DNA of 64,000 nucleotides from Isoetes taiwanensis (lineage: Eukaryota > Streptophyta > Lycopodiopsida > Isoetales > Isoetaceae): the NCBI GenBank assembly GCA_021234155.1, contig JAJEKV010000086.1, forward strand, positions 1,238,001 through 1,302,000, in the 5' to 3' direction. Numbering within the stretch: position 1 is the first letter of the stretch; every line of letters begins with the position of its first letter. Below the pieces are notes generated by a model. The model saw nothing but the letters and a program-made list of their open reading frames with translations, ran no database searches and was not told the origin of the DNA. Below, piece after piece: positions 31,701 through 43,899 of the stretch. The position numbers and the translations under genes are program-made.

Positions 31701-32309
31701 GCTTAAAAGGGGCGAATAACTTGCCGCGAATCGGGCCTTGAGACAGGGATGCGACGTACCGTCCCATCCTTCCTATCCTTCCACCAGACGGCAGATCCTT
31801 CCGATCCGTCTCTTCTGTGCCTCAGATGCCAGATGCTTAAGAGGTCAGATCAAGATCTTAAGAGGCCGAAGATGGCCGGAACAAGAGCTTAAGAGCCCTG
31901 CTTCTGCCGATTCAAAGATGGCCACAAGCTTTCTTCCTGTGGCTTTCAGAATAAGCAGGTGGAGATGGAGAAGAATGGCCCTTTTAATAAGTCTTGAAAA
32001 TAAGTCACGTAGAGTGAGTTTTGAAGTTGTCATAATATTTGTATAATGCATTATTATTAGTTGTAAGGGTAAGTAGGGTAAATTATTTTTTTTTTATTTT
32101 TTTTTTATTTTTTTTTTTGATGGCAATAAATAAGTAGGGTAAATTATTTTTCAGTTGTTATAATGTGCATTATAGGTGCATATGATGTCCATTAGATAAA
32201 TACATGGGGAGGGTCTATTTATCATAGAAAATACATAGGAAATTTATGGGGAGGGTAATTTTTCATAGAAAATACATAAAATATTGTGTTTATTAAAAAA
32301 TACATAGTA
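31701..32309. other. Spacer with poly-T runs; no gene
   Basis: Contains a T-rich run 32088-32119 and a 40-bp duplicated word 'TAAGTAGGGTAAATTATTTTT' in parts (32070 and 32131). A second short duplication ('TTTATCATAGAAAATACAT' / 'TTTTTCATAGAAAATACAT') lies at 32218 and 32259. Confidence 0.45.
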
Positions 32310-32600
32310 TAGTATAGTGTGTGCTAATACTAATGTGTGCTAGTATAAAATGCTAATATGTGCTAATACTAATGTGTGCTAATGTATAAAAATGCTAATG
32401 TGTGCTAATACTAATTGTGGTAGTATAAAGTACTAATTGTGTGCTAATTGTGGTAGTATAAAGTACTAATGTGTGCTAATTAAGGTGTGCTAGTATAAAA
32501 ATGCTAATGTGTGCTAATACTAATGTGTGCTTGTATAAAAACAATTGTTAAATACTAATGTGTGCTAAATACTAATGTGCTGTGAGAAAAACAATAAACT
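32310..32600. repeat. Minisatellite of GTGTGCTAATACTAAT units
   Basis: Roughly fifteen irregular copies of words built from GTGTGCTAATA, CTAAT and GTATAAAA(T/G). Higher-order units of 35-60 bp are visible. Confidence 0.8.
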
Positions 32601-32704
32601 ATGGTGTGATAGAATAATAAACTATGGTGGAAAATTAGATGGATAGATAGATAAAATGATGCTCCGCAAAAATAATCTCTGGCCCTTGAAATTGCCTTTT
32701 TTTG

Positions 32705-32732
32705 CCTTTCTCGACTCGCGAGTCGAGAAAGG
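32705..32732. repeat. 28-bp perfect palindrome, copy 1
   Basis: Arms CCTTTCTCGACTCG and CGAGTCGAGAAAGG meet with no spacer. It extends to 30 bp with the flanking G/C. An exact copy starts 60 bp further on. Confidence 0.9.
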
Positions 32733-32764
32733 CCTTAAAACCTGCGTTTTTTCGCTTTGAGCTA

Positions 32765-32792
32765 CCTTTCTCGACTCGCGAGTCGAGAAAGG
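32765..32792. repeat. 28-bp perfect palindrome, copy 2
   Basis: Identical to 32705-32732. Both copies are followed by an 'AAAACCTGCGTTTTT' word. Confidence 0.9.
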
Positions 32793-35700
32793 CCTTCTGA
32801 CCCCTAAAACCTGCGTTTTTCGTTTTTCGTTTTTTGCCTGTAGCATCACTTGACTAACTTGATTTTGTCTTTTGCAGTCCTTATCTCGACCAGATAGTAC
32901 ATGCTTGGGAGCAATGAAAAGATCAGTTCATTGAAGAAAGATGCCGAGAAGAGGGTAGTGACATCAGTTGGACATACAAGCACGTGGCCCATGAAGGAAC
33001 TCCTCATACAAATTTCTATCGTCTGTAAGTTGCTCCGTGACTTGGACAGAGCTCCACGCGCCGTTTGCACTAGGTGGCACTACGATGGATATGAAGAGGG
33101 TGTAATCATTGTGATAATACGACCACTATGGTCAATGTCACCTTGGCAAGACCCCCCTCCTGTAACTTTTTGTGATATCTTACTCCACGTCGGGAACTTC
33201 CTCCCAGGCTTCAGACTGCGATTGAATCACAACAATGTTGCTAATTAGACACTCGTGGCTCCCCGATTAAGTCCTCAGAGCAACAGGTCGCATAGTGGAA
33301 TCGGGCCTTAGTTGATGTCATTGGACGAACAAATACTTTCATAAGGTTCGAATCCACGGTTCCTAAATCCAAACTTGTTGTGTTGTGGAGTATGAGCGAA
33401 GCCAAAGTGTGGTCCTTTGAAGCTAGTGCGGTGTGTGGACACCATATCTAAGTTGGTCTTTTAAAGCTGGTGTGGTGGGTGTACACTCTATCTAAGCTGG
33501 AATGTGTCAATTTCAGAAGCCATGAACCAAGAATGAGTGGATTTTCAGATGTTAGAACAGGGCTTTTGACATTACCTCTCTCTCTCTAACATTTTGCGCG
33601 TGAAAACTCCCGAATTCCCTCTGCTCTCTGGCTCCTACAGCTTTTTGCATGGGAAGTCTGCTATCTTGAATCTCATCTCTCCCCTTCATCGCATGCTCAA
33701 ATCTGGGCTTTTGTTCTAGTATAAACGAGGCATATTCCTTTCTCATCTCCACCAGACAGAGTTGGCCCTTCGGGCAACTCAAAAACAAAGACCCTTAATT
33801 CTCACTTGGAAAAATCATAGGAAAGCAGATGTTATATTCAAGCGGAGGTGGGCCTAGATGAACGGCTTGGATTTTGATCCAGGCCCTCCCATCCTATTGG
33901 TTGGACAAACGGCTTCATTTCTCGCCTGCCCTGTATCCCGCCTTGGCCGCTTTGGTATGGCCATGGCGATGGCTCCAATGGCGATGGCAATGACGCATGT
34001 AGCATCTTCTGAAGCTTAGCAGTGCACCTTGCTCTGAAATCGGGTGAAGCTTCTGAAGCTTAGCAGTGCATAAAGGCCAGGAAATGGTGTTGGCAAATCC
34101 GGTTGGGGATGACGTCGCTGGCTTCATATCCATCTCTGAAATCCGATGAAGCATGAAGACACTGACCTCCTTCCACTGCCCCTCCTACACAAAACTGGCG
34201 CTCTTGCTTTAGCTTTTTCCTCTTACTTCAAAAAACAGCAAAAACTGTGTTACCTACCGCTCCGATATGGTTGTCTATAAATGTTATGTTTCGAGCAAGC
34301 ATAGATCCGGCGTTGCTCACCAACACCGCCCCTCCGTCGTGTGTTTCTGTTCCGGAGTTCCAAGTTAGAAAGTGAAGAGTCTTGCTCCTGCTGCTACGCT
34401 CAAATGCCTTGATTTATGTTGCGCATCAGTGTAGCACAGCTTAGATCCGCAGCCTCGTCCGTGTCCAACAACGGTTGTTGATTTGGTCACAATAGGCAGC
34501 TCCTTATTGATTGTTATGTACTATTCTGGCTCGATCTCTTCCCCTTTTATTTTTTCTTTAGATTAATCACTTTGCTGCTTTATTTAAAGGGGACATCGAC
34601 GGATGAAGCATTGTGATTCATTGTGGCAAACGATTTTTTGCTTTGAAAGCTCATGAGCAAATGATCATCTACGGTGAGCTTACCATGCTGCTACTATTTC
34701 ATTGATCTCTATTCCTTAACTTTTTCATCTTTCTTTGCAGAGAAGCGTAAGGCCATAGATCTATGGCTTCTTGCAGCTGTAATCTGGTTGGAAGTGCTCC
34801 TACGTAGCGCATTACATCATTGAAATGGGTCATGAAATGCTGCCCGGAACTACCACATTGCTTGATTCACAAGCTTTGTAGACAGGTAAAGGTAATAACA
34901 ATCTGATATCTATATATTATATTTGGAGGACAAAGTTGTGGTGTTTATGGTTGATTACCTTGTTATACAGGTTAGAATCAGTCCTTCAGAGCATATTTGT
35001 ACCTCACGATCAGATTAAGAAGTGCAATTAAAAAAGGTACTTAAAGACAATCACTAGAACAACAACATTATTTCTGTTAGTATTTGACAGTGATTGTTAT
35101 CATGTTCAATACTTCTTTATATTGAATGTCCTGAATATTGAGTTCTTATGTTAAATCCCACTATCTCTATGCTCCTGTTTGAGCTTGGTTTTAAATTACA
35201 AGGTTATTTTTCTTTTCTCCATGTGCAACTAAGGTTGTGAACATAAAACATCTGTAGCTTGCAAATGCCTGCTTCTTTCTATATTTCATTAACTTTGTCT
35301 TATCTATCTTTTCTCTGTAGGTTGCTGATGGGGTCTATCTTGCACATTCCCCATAATGTTGTCAAAGAAAGGGTTGATAGAAAGGAGCCAGGCATCGACG
35401 AGAGTAAGAAAAGAGTCGATAAGGCTTCTAAAGTTGAGCTAGAATGACTCAGAAAATTAGTTCTTTATAAAGTAAGGATTTATAGCGCCTAGTTTTGTTG
35501 TAAAACTAGGTTTACCATAACATTTTATTTAAGTGGAAATACCCTAGAGTTGGAAATTTTTGCTTTAATAGGAATACCTGATAAACATTTCAGAGTGCTA
35601 GAGATGAATGAGATTCTTTTTAACTGTAGGCCAGAAGTTTCATCTAAAAAAAATTCGCTAGCATTGGCTTGTAATGCATACTATCTAAGATTGTTATATC

Positions 35701-36179
35701 ATTGCTTGAATGGATTTATTTGGGTTCAACTCCCAAACGATTTTATTAAAGCATGGTTCTAAGTGAAAAAATAATTGTGAGTAGAACAATCAGAAAAACA
35801 ATGACCATATGGAAATTTTTTTATCTACATTTATTCGCTGTTGTTTATTGTTTTTTTATTAGTATAGTTTTTCAACATTGTTTTCTTTAGAACCACGTGT
35901 CTTTATTTAAGAAAGATCACATTTGAAAATAACTACTTTAAAAAAGTACACGTGGATGTTAAGTTAAGCCACATGTTATTTTTTAGCAAAAACAACACTT
36001 GAAAACTACTATCCACGTGTATATTCTGTTAAACCACATGTTATTTTTTAGTAAAAACAACATTTAAAAACAACTTCTATTTTAAGAAATGACATGTAAA
36101 TATTTTGTTAACCCACACGTTGTTTTCTAGTAAAAAGAACACTTGAAAACAATACATCGAATTATTTAAAAAGACTATG
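32793..36179. other. Long stretch without a recognised gene
   Basis: One 115-codon open frame (32901-33248, plus) looks coding-like ('EKRVVTSVGHTSTWPMKELL') but matches nothing I know. A diverged tandem pair of about 65 bp lies at 33400-33500. 'TTCTGAAGCTTAGCAGTGCA' occurs twice (34008 and 34051). A TATA-like 'CTATAAATG' at 34274 is followed by several GTAGGTT/TTTCTTTGCAG splice-like sites to 35470, so a spliced transcript is possible. Around 35900-36150 a ~90-bp AT-rich unit with CCACGTGT/CCACATGTT words repeats about four times. Confidence 0.4.
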
Positions 36180-36429
36180 TCAATTTCATATGCATAGGCT
36201 TTTTGGAGAAAATCTACACGTTGTTTATAGCATTTTCGGGACAAAACAACGGGTAATCTTTAAGTGTTGTTTTTTTGCAAAAAAGATACAAAAAAACTAC
36301 ACGTTGAGCAAACTTTGGGGTTATAGTGATCAAACTGGACAAACTATGGTCTTTCTGCCTGAATCTTCACAAAAGCATCTTGATTAATATTGTTTATTGG
36401 CTTCAATCTCCTTATATTATGATTGAAAG

Positions 36430-37974
36430 GTGGAAAGTCAACTTGTTAATCAGAATGATAATTGTCAAGTCAGTCAGCAGGTCAATCAGGTTGACAACAA
36501 AGCTGGTCAAGAAGTCAACAGTCAACATTTGAATCAAAATTCAAATGGCACAATCATTGACCAGGTCTCTTTCAGGGTTAACAAAGGTTTTGGTGGATCT
36601 TCTGATTTAAATATCATTTCTAAAGACAACAAATTTGTTTGGACCAAGGTCAATGGCAGTTACAAGAGAATTCAGAGGAAAATATTAAGAGAAGCAAAGG
36701 CTCAAGAAGATAAAGCAGCTCAAAGTAAGGGAAGTGTTCCAAACGAGAACATGCTTAACAAAGACAGAAATACATCTTAAGTGGTTAAAGTGTTACAGAA
36801 TCATGAAGGTGTTGCAAAAAAGATAAACATAGATAAAGATAAGGTCAGAAATCTGCATGACACCTTGAATAGAATCATTTTGGATGCTAAAGGCCTATCC
36901 AAAAGAAATGAGTCATTATTTGACTCTTCAAACCATTACAAGGGTAAGAGGGATTCATTAGGCAAGAAAAGCAAATATAGTAAAGTATTGAAGCAGACAG
37001 ATTATTCTAGGATACCATAATGAAGTGGTCCCTGCTCCACCTCCAGATGTTGTAGAAAATTGGCAAAAAGGTCAACTCAGATTATTCAACAAAGGAGATT
37101 CCCGCCACAGTTTTGGTGCAACATGAAGATCAAATGGAGGAGGACAGCCAATTTATTGGTAACTCTAACCAGTTCTAGGTATTAGCTGACTTTAACTCTG
37201 ACCTTGATGTTGACTTAATGTTAAGCAATTACCCTTCTACCTCCAACCATGTAACTGCAGCAAGCTTATCTCCTTCTGCCAAATCTGATTATAATCAGCC
37301 ACCTATCATTGATCTTTACCCATCCACTGATATAAACAACCCTTCTCCATGCATTATCTCCTCTGAAATTGCAGAGCAATTAGCTTCATTACAGGAGGGG
37401 TTCAAGTTGGATCCACAAAGAAATTGTCAAACAAGTTAGTTCATGGAGTTTGATGGATGATGATATAGTCAAAGATATAGTTAAAGACGCTCCAGAAAAA
37501 GAATTGGAAGCAACTAGGAAGATTAATAGAGATCAAATAGGGGCCGCAGATTTGAAAAATGTGGGCATAGAAAACACTGGTGCTGATACAAACCTCACAG
37601 GTCAAGACTCTTTCCCCTTAAGGCAAATTGAATATTGTTCTGATTGTAAAAGGGATAAGAATTTAAACTTAAATGTTATTTCTATTTCTTCTCTATGTAA
37701 AAACAAAATGTTTGAGTTTGTTCCTGGTGGGATCTCGGATGATAGTGATGGTGATTTAGAAAAGGAAAATTGGAAAAGGGATGATTTCTTATCTGATAAT
37801 CCTTCTCTTGCTTCAATCAAGAAATCCTTGCCCTCTAGGGCTAAGATCAAGGTCAAGACTAAAAAAGGTGATATATCCTTAGCTGATCTTACCAATTTGA
37901 ATAACACTCCTGCTGCTAATACCAGGAGTAAAAATAAAAAGGGAAAGGGGAAAAGCAGATATGTCAGATTTTAA
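36430..37974 (+). pseudogene. LINE ORF1-like remnant
   Basis: A series of plus-strand frames (36430-36780, 36781-37020, 37218-37439, 37450-37974) form a nearly continuous hydrophilic coding region. It ends shortly before ORF2, with a basic tail 'ANTRSKNKKGKGKSRYVRF'. The C-terminal linker of plant L1 ORF1 is similarly Ser, Asn and Lys rich. No RRM or CCHC knuckle is seen, so the N-terminal half is missing. Breaks at 36778 and 37018 are single stop codons. Confidence 0.55.
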
Positions 37975-38019
37975 CTCTCCCTTCTACTTTTCCTTATTGA
38001 TTTAGGTGTTGCCCTTCTA

Positions 38020-40803
38020 ATGAAGATCCTTTCTTGGAATGTTAGGGGTATCAAGGGCCCTCTTAAAAGAAGGAGAGTTATCTTCCAAGTCAGAAATTAC
38101 AATGTTGATATTATCCTTCTTCAGGAAGTCAAGCTCCCCAAATTTGAAGCTTCCAATCTTGGTGATTGGATTTACCCTGGTGCCTCTTTCACTTGGATTG
38201 AAGCTAGTGGTAGAAGTGGTGGTCTTGCCATGATCTGGAGAAACATAAAACATGTCTCCTTTTATAATTCTCCCTCTAAGATGTGACAGGCTGCTGTCTA
38301 CACTATTCAAGAGTCTATTTTTGGGGTTATTAATATTTATGCTTCCACCAATCCTAAAGAGAGGGAAACCCTGTGGTCTCAAATGAGAGAAATTAGGTCT
38401 CTTCATCAAAAGGATCCTTATAAAATCTTCATATTGGAGAGGAAATGATAGAGAATTATCTGAAGAATATAGTGAAGCCAAAAGTTTCAAATTAACTCCA
38501 AAGTCAAGTTCAATAAGGAGATGGATTTTGGCACTCTAAGTTCTTTTCAAAATGGCTAAAAATAGGCTGCTTAAAAATTCCATCACACAAGTTAGAACTG
38601 ATGTGTACTATCTCGATGATCCAAGCTCATCAAATCCTTCTTTCAAGAAAATTATGTCTCTCTTTTTTCAAAGGTTCCTCCCGACGATTGATTCTACAAG
38701 AGAAAAGGATTTCTTAGCTCTTATGGACACCATAATTCCATCTTCAATAGATTGTATGGATGACTCTATAGTTAATCCTCCCAATGAAGAAGAAGTTCTC
38801 AATATTTTTTTCTCTTTTGGGTACAACAAATCCCGGCCCCGATTGTCTTCCAAGTGAATTTTATATTCATTTTGGGATATTCTTAAATCGATCTTCTTTC
38901 CATGGTTAGAGGTTATTGGGAAGCTAATTATCTTCATCCTTCAATCTTGGCTAGTTTCAATGCTCTCATTCCTAAAGTGGATAATCCCTTTGCCTTCTCT
39001 GAATGGAGACCTATCTCTCTTACTAACACCTCTTACAAGATCTGTGCCAAAATTATAGCTAATAGGATAAAGGCTTATCTGCAGAAAAATATCTCTCAGT
39101 ATCAATCTGCCTTTCTTCCAAATAGGTTTATTTTAGACAATTATATTGTAGGCATGGAAGGCCTTCATTGGAATAAAATATCCAATCAAAATTGTGTGCT
39201 CCTTAAATTGGATTTCAAGCATTCTTTTGATACAGTGAGATGGGATTTTCTAGACTTCTCTAACTAAATTTGGCTTTCATTCTAAACTTAAGCTGCTTAG
39301 TCATGGCCTAAATGTCAACTCCAATTCTGCTGTTATCTTAAATGGCACACCTTCTCAATTTTTTCCCTTATCTCGAGGTGTGAGACAAGGGTGTCCTCTT
39401 GCTCCCTATCTTTTACTAATTGTGGCAGAGATGCTAACCGGAGCTATTCCGCATCTTCAAGCTTTAGGAAGGATTTTTGGACTTAAAATGCCAAATAGTG
39501 ATAATTCTCTCACCATCTCCCAATATGTTGATGATACATTTGCTTTTTTGGATGCTAATATCTCTAATATTGACTTCTTTCTTGAGATCATCAGTTAATT
39601 CTCTGCAGCCTTTGGAGTTCATTTGAATCTGGCCAAATGCACTATTATTGGTGACATCAATCATTCAAATTTTGCTAATATTAAGGTTCTAAATTGCAAT
39701 CAAGCTTCTATGCTGTTAGGAATGCCTCTCTCTTTGAATTCTTGCTTATAAAGACTTTGGCAATCTATTGTTGATAGAATTAAGAGAAAGCTAAATAATT
39801 ATAGGAGCTGCTTATCTTTTGCAGGTAGAACTCTTATTGCAAATTCTGTCTTGGCCAGCTCTCATATATATTTCTCTTCTGCTCTGGTTGCTCCAAAGAG
39901 TGTTTATATTGAATTAGAGAAAATTATCAGGAACTTCATTTGAAAAGGATCCCACTTGGTAAATTGGAACTCTGTAGCTAGAACCAAGTATCTAGAGGGG
40001 CTAGGCTGTAAAGATCTTCACCTGCAGGCCTAAGGCCCTTTTTTTTTTTTTGCATAAATGATCTTTACTGTCATAAATTATCTTTATATCAACAATAAGC
40101 TTATGTCATGGACTTTCTTGAGAAATATTGTCCAGGGTACCTCTAGTGACAAGAAGATTTTCCTTCATCTCAAATCTATCCTCCCACATATTTGGTTGAA
40201 TCGGTCTGTTCTTAAAGCTACTAACTGGTGTTTGAATGGTAAATGCTCTTATAAAGTTAGTAGAATTTACTCCATCATTAGCAAATTTGACATCCCCTCT
40301 AAAGCCATTTCTAAATGGTTTATTTCTGAGGAGGAAGGTAAAGCCCTTTTTCAAGAAGTTTGGAATTCTTTTTGCTTCCCTAAGGTGAGCTTTTTCATTT
40401 GGTTAGTGGCTCATAGGAGTATCCCTAATCTTCAAGTTATCTCAAGGAGACATAATAATATTTTTGCCCTTTGTCACTCTGGCTGTTTGCTAGAAAAAAG
40501 TCTTGATACATTTTCTTTTGTCCTAAACCGGCTCCTTTTTGGTCTTGGTTTAGTGATAAATTGGGTGCTATAGTGAATGGTAATTTGCTATCTTATATTC
40601 AGAATAAATGCATCTTTGCTAATGCTATCATGTTCATTGCTCTATGGAATATATGGAAAGCTAGGAATAGAGTAGTGTATGGCAATAAAAACTTTTCTAT
40701 TTTTTGGATCAAGATGCATTTCCAGCTGGATGTTGAGTCAACTGCTTCTGCTCACAAAAGGAAACTTACTGATAAATATGGCAGGAAATGTGATTCTATT
40801 TGA
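38020..40803 (+). pseudogene. LINE ORF2: endonuclease, reverse transcriptase, zf-RVT
   Basis: The endonuclease starts at the ATG of 'MKILSWNVRGIKGPLKRRR' and has 'DIILLQEVKLP' with its catalytic Glu; it breaks at 38283. RT motifs: 'ALIPKVDNPFAFSEWRPISL', 'YQSAFLPNRFILDNYIVGME', 'LLKLDFKHSFDTVRWDFL' (first Asp), 'GVRQGCPLAPYLL' and 'ISQYVDDTFAF' (YxDD, near 39520). The later part has 'VSFFIWLVAHRSIPN' and 'ALWNIWKARNRVVYGNK', typical of the zf-RVT region and tail. The enzyme nicks target DNA and primes reverse transcription there. Stops near 38283, 38857, 39267, 39596 and 40030 inactivate it, and about 100 or more codons between endonuclease and RT are gone. Confidence 0.88.
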
Positions 40804-40946
40804 GTGTTTAAGGGTTCTTTTGACTTATTTGTCTCTAATTTGAATGTCATTGATTCTAATTCCATTTTTCTTGACCTTGATAGCTTATCTAAATCTATGT
40901 AAGAGAAATGTTGGTGATTTGAAATTTCAAAAGGAAAGGTGAAGAC

Positions 40947-41216
40947 ATGGACTTAAATGATTCGACTCTCATGTATCATTACTATGTGTCAGAAGGACAG
41001 TTCACAAGATACAGAGAGTTTTACTACACTCACAGACTTCTGGCAGATTTGTACGGATCCTTGCCCTTGCTCAGTGAAACTAAGAACCTTGATTCCTCCT
41101 TTGATGAAGCTGTTGATCTGATAGTTGACCACTATACTTTGGCTCTGCAGACTCTTTTTACTCTTTCCTCAATGCTAAACTTGACTCTCTTTCTTCATAA
41201 ACTAACTCCACTTTAA
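40947..41216 (+). pseudogene. Open frame in LINE 3' region, unrecognised
   Basis: An 89-codon frame starting 'MDLNDSTLMYHYYVSEGQFT'. It lies between ORF2 and the poly(A), so it is probably the C-terminal tail of ORF2 or 3' UTR. No domain is recognised. Confidence 0.3.
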
Positions 41217-41546
41217 ATCATCATCTTGTAAGAGTATTTGGTTGGCTAAATCATTTTCCAGGTTTTGGTCAGTTATGGCATTGGAGTTTGGGACTCTTGA
41301 TTGGGGTCGAGGCTGGAATTTTGAGCTTTGAGTGCTCCTGCTCATTTTTGAAGGATCATATCCTGTATTACTTTCAAAGGTAAATGCTTCATCTTTTCAT
41401 TTTTCAGCTTAACAATAAGCCCCTTCCTCCTAAGGAAAGGCTATAGTTAAAATTTTTCATGCTTCACTACTTTCTGCTATGCCTAGCAGAATTATGTATT
41501 GCTTTCCTTGATTAATGAAAAAATCCACTCTTACTCTCCAAAAGGG

Positions 41547-41559
41547 AAAAAAAAAAAAA
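41547..41559 (+). other. Poly(A) tail of LINE
   Basis: A run of 13 A marks the 3' end of the plus-strand LINE and adjoins sequence homologous to LTRs. Confidence 0.75.
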
Positions 41560-41561
41560 CA

Positions 41562-41905
41562 ACATAAGGGGAATCCTATATAAGGCTCAGACTCATGGGG
41601 ATCGACTGACAGCTTGGGTCTCCAGAAGTCAATGCAGACAGAATTCATGGCAAATGGATTGAGCTGGCATAAGAACATGGTCGTTGGGTAGTCCACTCCA
41701 TCCGCCCCTCCTATGCATACTTTGCAGATAGGCTGACAAGTCTTGAGGCCTGACCGTAGCCTGTCGGGTGCATAGCCAAAGGGCTGCTCTTGGGTTACAT
41801 CTCCCCAGTTCCTAATGAAGCAAGAGAAGATCACTCCCCTCCAGAAGATGCATGCCAATTATAGGGGGCTAGAGAGCCACTGCTCGTCTACGACTTCAAC
41901 CCCAT
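41562..41905 (-). mobile_element. LTR fragment, inverted
   Basis: The reverse complement matches 12290-12640 of the solo LTR, including 'CTGGGGAGATGTAACCCA', 'GGCTATGCA(C/T)CCG', 'GGAGGGGCGGATGGAGTGGA' and 'AGTCTGAGCC'. The match is obvious despite many substitutions. Confidence 0.8.
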
Positions 41906-41924
41906 TGAAGGTGATGCATCACTA

Positions 41925-42223
41925 TTTCCATGTTGATGTTATTGTATCTGTTTATGATGTGATCTTGTTATGGTGATTACAACCTTTGAGGTGATTATGT
42001 GATTGATGTGATGTTTTGTGCTCATGTTTTTATGCTTCTGCGGTTAGGTTTGTCCCGAGGGAGACGAGATGAATGATACATCTATTCTTCCCACGTCAGA
42101 TTCTTGCTCACTATCAAGAGTCTGACGTCATATAGACGACCTCATGTTGGCAAGCTTGTGTTGATAGGAGGGAATCTCTTGTTTATGTATGGTCAGGGCA
42201 TCGTCTACGAGCAAGGGGCGTCA
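41925..42223 (+). mobile_element. LTR 3' end fragment, direct
   Basis: Matches 12660-12895 of the solo LTR in the same orientation ('CCCGAGGGAGACG', 'TCTTCCCA', 'GGGCGTCA' end). It is head-to-head with the inverted fragment 41562-41905, so an inversion or two insertions are needed to explain the pair. Confidence 0.75.
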
Positions 42224-43054
42224 TATCTATTAGTGTGCAGAATGGGGAAGCCCTTCCTAATGGAAAGAAGCTAGAGAAGTGTTTGATACCATTTGAAGCA
42301 AATTGAAAATTTACCACACGCTTGGACATCATGCGTATTTTGATTTAGGGTGCCAGTCTCTCCATATTGTGATGCAAATTCTCCATCTAATCTCACCTCA
42401 GGCCTGCCCTACTGCTAGTTCTTTTTTTTATTTTATTTTTTTGGTTCCTAGTACTATTTTTGCATAGTAGCATGAAACACATGGAACATAACTTGGCATC
42501 TTGCTCAAGGGTTGTGCTATACACTAATGCACATGGCATAGGGGCAATCAGTAGTGCCTGAGACCACGTTTTGTAGAATCCACAAATAACACATAAAATG
42601 TGTTCTCTAATTACAAATGTTGCACATCTTATAGATTTATTGACGTCTTTTATAATTACAAGAAACTTATCGCGGCGGCCAAGGCCGCCGCGAACGTTTC
42701 TCTTCCCCAACTCGTCTATACATGCTAGAACATGCAGACTTTAAACCTGCATTTTGTTGCCTTGTGTTCGGTGCACGCACATGAAGGTTGGAGCTTCCCC
42801 ACAATTGAATTTTGGATTTAGTATTTGAAACTCGTTTAGATCTTTAAATTTCAGTGCTCTCCAAGCCTTTGATTAAGGCTTCCCGTGAAAACTTCTAGTT
42901 GTTAACGACGGCTGCCTACTGGGAACTCTAGCATATTTTGATCATGACAACCACCTACAAAGTATCTCGATAAATCAAATATATAGATTGTATTAGCTCC
43001 TATACCATTTTCCGTGCTTTTATTTCTAACTTCATGTGTGTAGAATACTTGGAT
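42224..43054. other. Spacer with GC-rich hairpin; no gene
   Basis: AT-rich except for the hairpin at 42661-42701. No gene is supported. Confidence 0.4.
42661..42701. repeat. GC-rich hairpin repeat, copy 1
   Basis: Outer arms AGAAAC / GTTTCT and inner arms CGCGGCGGCC / GGCCGCCGCG around AA give a 16-bp paired stem. 'GAACGTTTCTCTTC' and flanks recur at 45940-45985 and 55713-55757, where the inner stem has partly decayed. Confidence 0.8.
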
Positions 43055-43899
43055 ATGGAACTCCAGCTAGTACAGCTTGGTTGCATAGTTTTAGTTGCCA
43101 GCCTATTCTTTGTATTTGTAGATTTTAACAATCCCTCTTGACAACAGAAGGCAAGACATATTATATTATCTTCTCATTTATATCACTAACTACTAATAGA
43201 TTGCCTTCCTTATGGAACGTAACCAACAGTGCACAGTATTTGCCTGAATATGTTAGATCCGAAGGCAAATACAGGGTCCTCAGAACTAGGTATGGAGGAA
43301 ATGATCTGATGCAGAGCGACAATGGGACCTTTTGTTTGGCATTTCACGAGTTCAACAACAATCTTGGAAACTTCAACTTGTCAGTTGTTATGGGTTGCAG
43401 TAATAATGTAAGCATCGGTGTTCCTGTCTGGATTGCCCAGCAGAAATGTGCTGCCAAAGAAAAATCTGCCCTGTTGCTTGGCAGAATTAATTCAAAGTTT
43501 ATACTTTTGAACTCGGGCTCAGAAAATGGAGGTTTAATTTGGGAATCTTCAACTAATGTATCTTCTACAGAGCTGAACGAGTCTGGCAACTGGATAATGT
43601 ATGACAATGAGCGTCAAGTGATATGGCAAAGCTTTGATTTTCCTTCTGATGTTATACTCCCATGGCATAGCCTTGCAAGTCCCTACATGCTGATGAGCAG
43701 AAAAAACTCTTCAACTGGAGAACAGGGGATCTATACTGCAACTATTGAACATAACAGGTTGGTTTTCTATCTCAACATAACAGGCAAAGTACAGCCTTAT
43801 TTTGTTAAAGCCTCCAGTTCTGATCTTTGCAAGCAAGCTTCGTTCATCTACAAACCCAATAATCTTGAAATAAGTTTTGCAGATTCTAATATTTCTTCA
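43055..43899 (+). pseudogene. G-type lectin S-receptor-like kinase, N-terminal fragment
   Basis: An ATG at 43055 starts a signal-peptide-like stretch ('MELQLVQLGCIVLVASLFFV') that runs into a stop at 43139. The lectin part follows in another frame: 'SAQYLPEYVRSEGKYRVLRT', 'RYGGNDLMQSDNGTFCLAF', 'SVVMGCSNNV', 'GVPVWIAQQK', 'LIWESSTNVSS', 'ESGNWIMYDNERQVIWQSFD' and 'FPSDVILPW'. These are the bulb-type mannose-binding lectin blocks of S-receptor-like kinases, which act at the plasma membrane. The frame ends at 43930, but from about 43895 it is chalcone synthase sequence. The S-locus, PAN, transmembrane and kinase parts are all missing. Confidence 0.82.

Larger units (their letters stand above)
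36180..41560 (+). mobile_element. L1-type LINE (non-LTR retrotransposon), degenerate
   Basis: Plus-strand order is an ORF1-like remnant (36430-37974), apurinic-type endonuclease (38020-38450), reverse transcriptase (38552-39960), zf-RVT-type C-terminal domain (40058-40803), 3' region and poly(A) at 41547-41559. This is the standard layout of plant L1 elements. Stops and frameshifts occur throughout, and part of the region between endonuclease and RT is missing. The 5' end is not defined. The poly(A) abuts an LTR fragment in opposite orientation. Confidence 0.85.
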
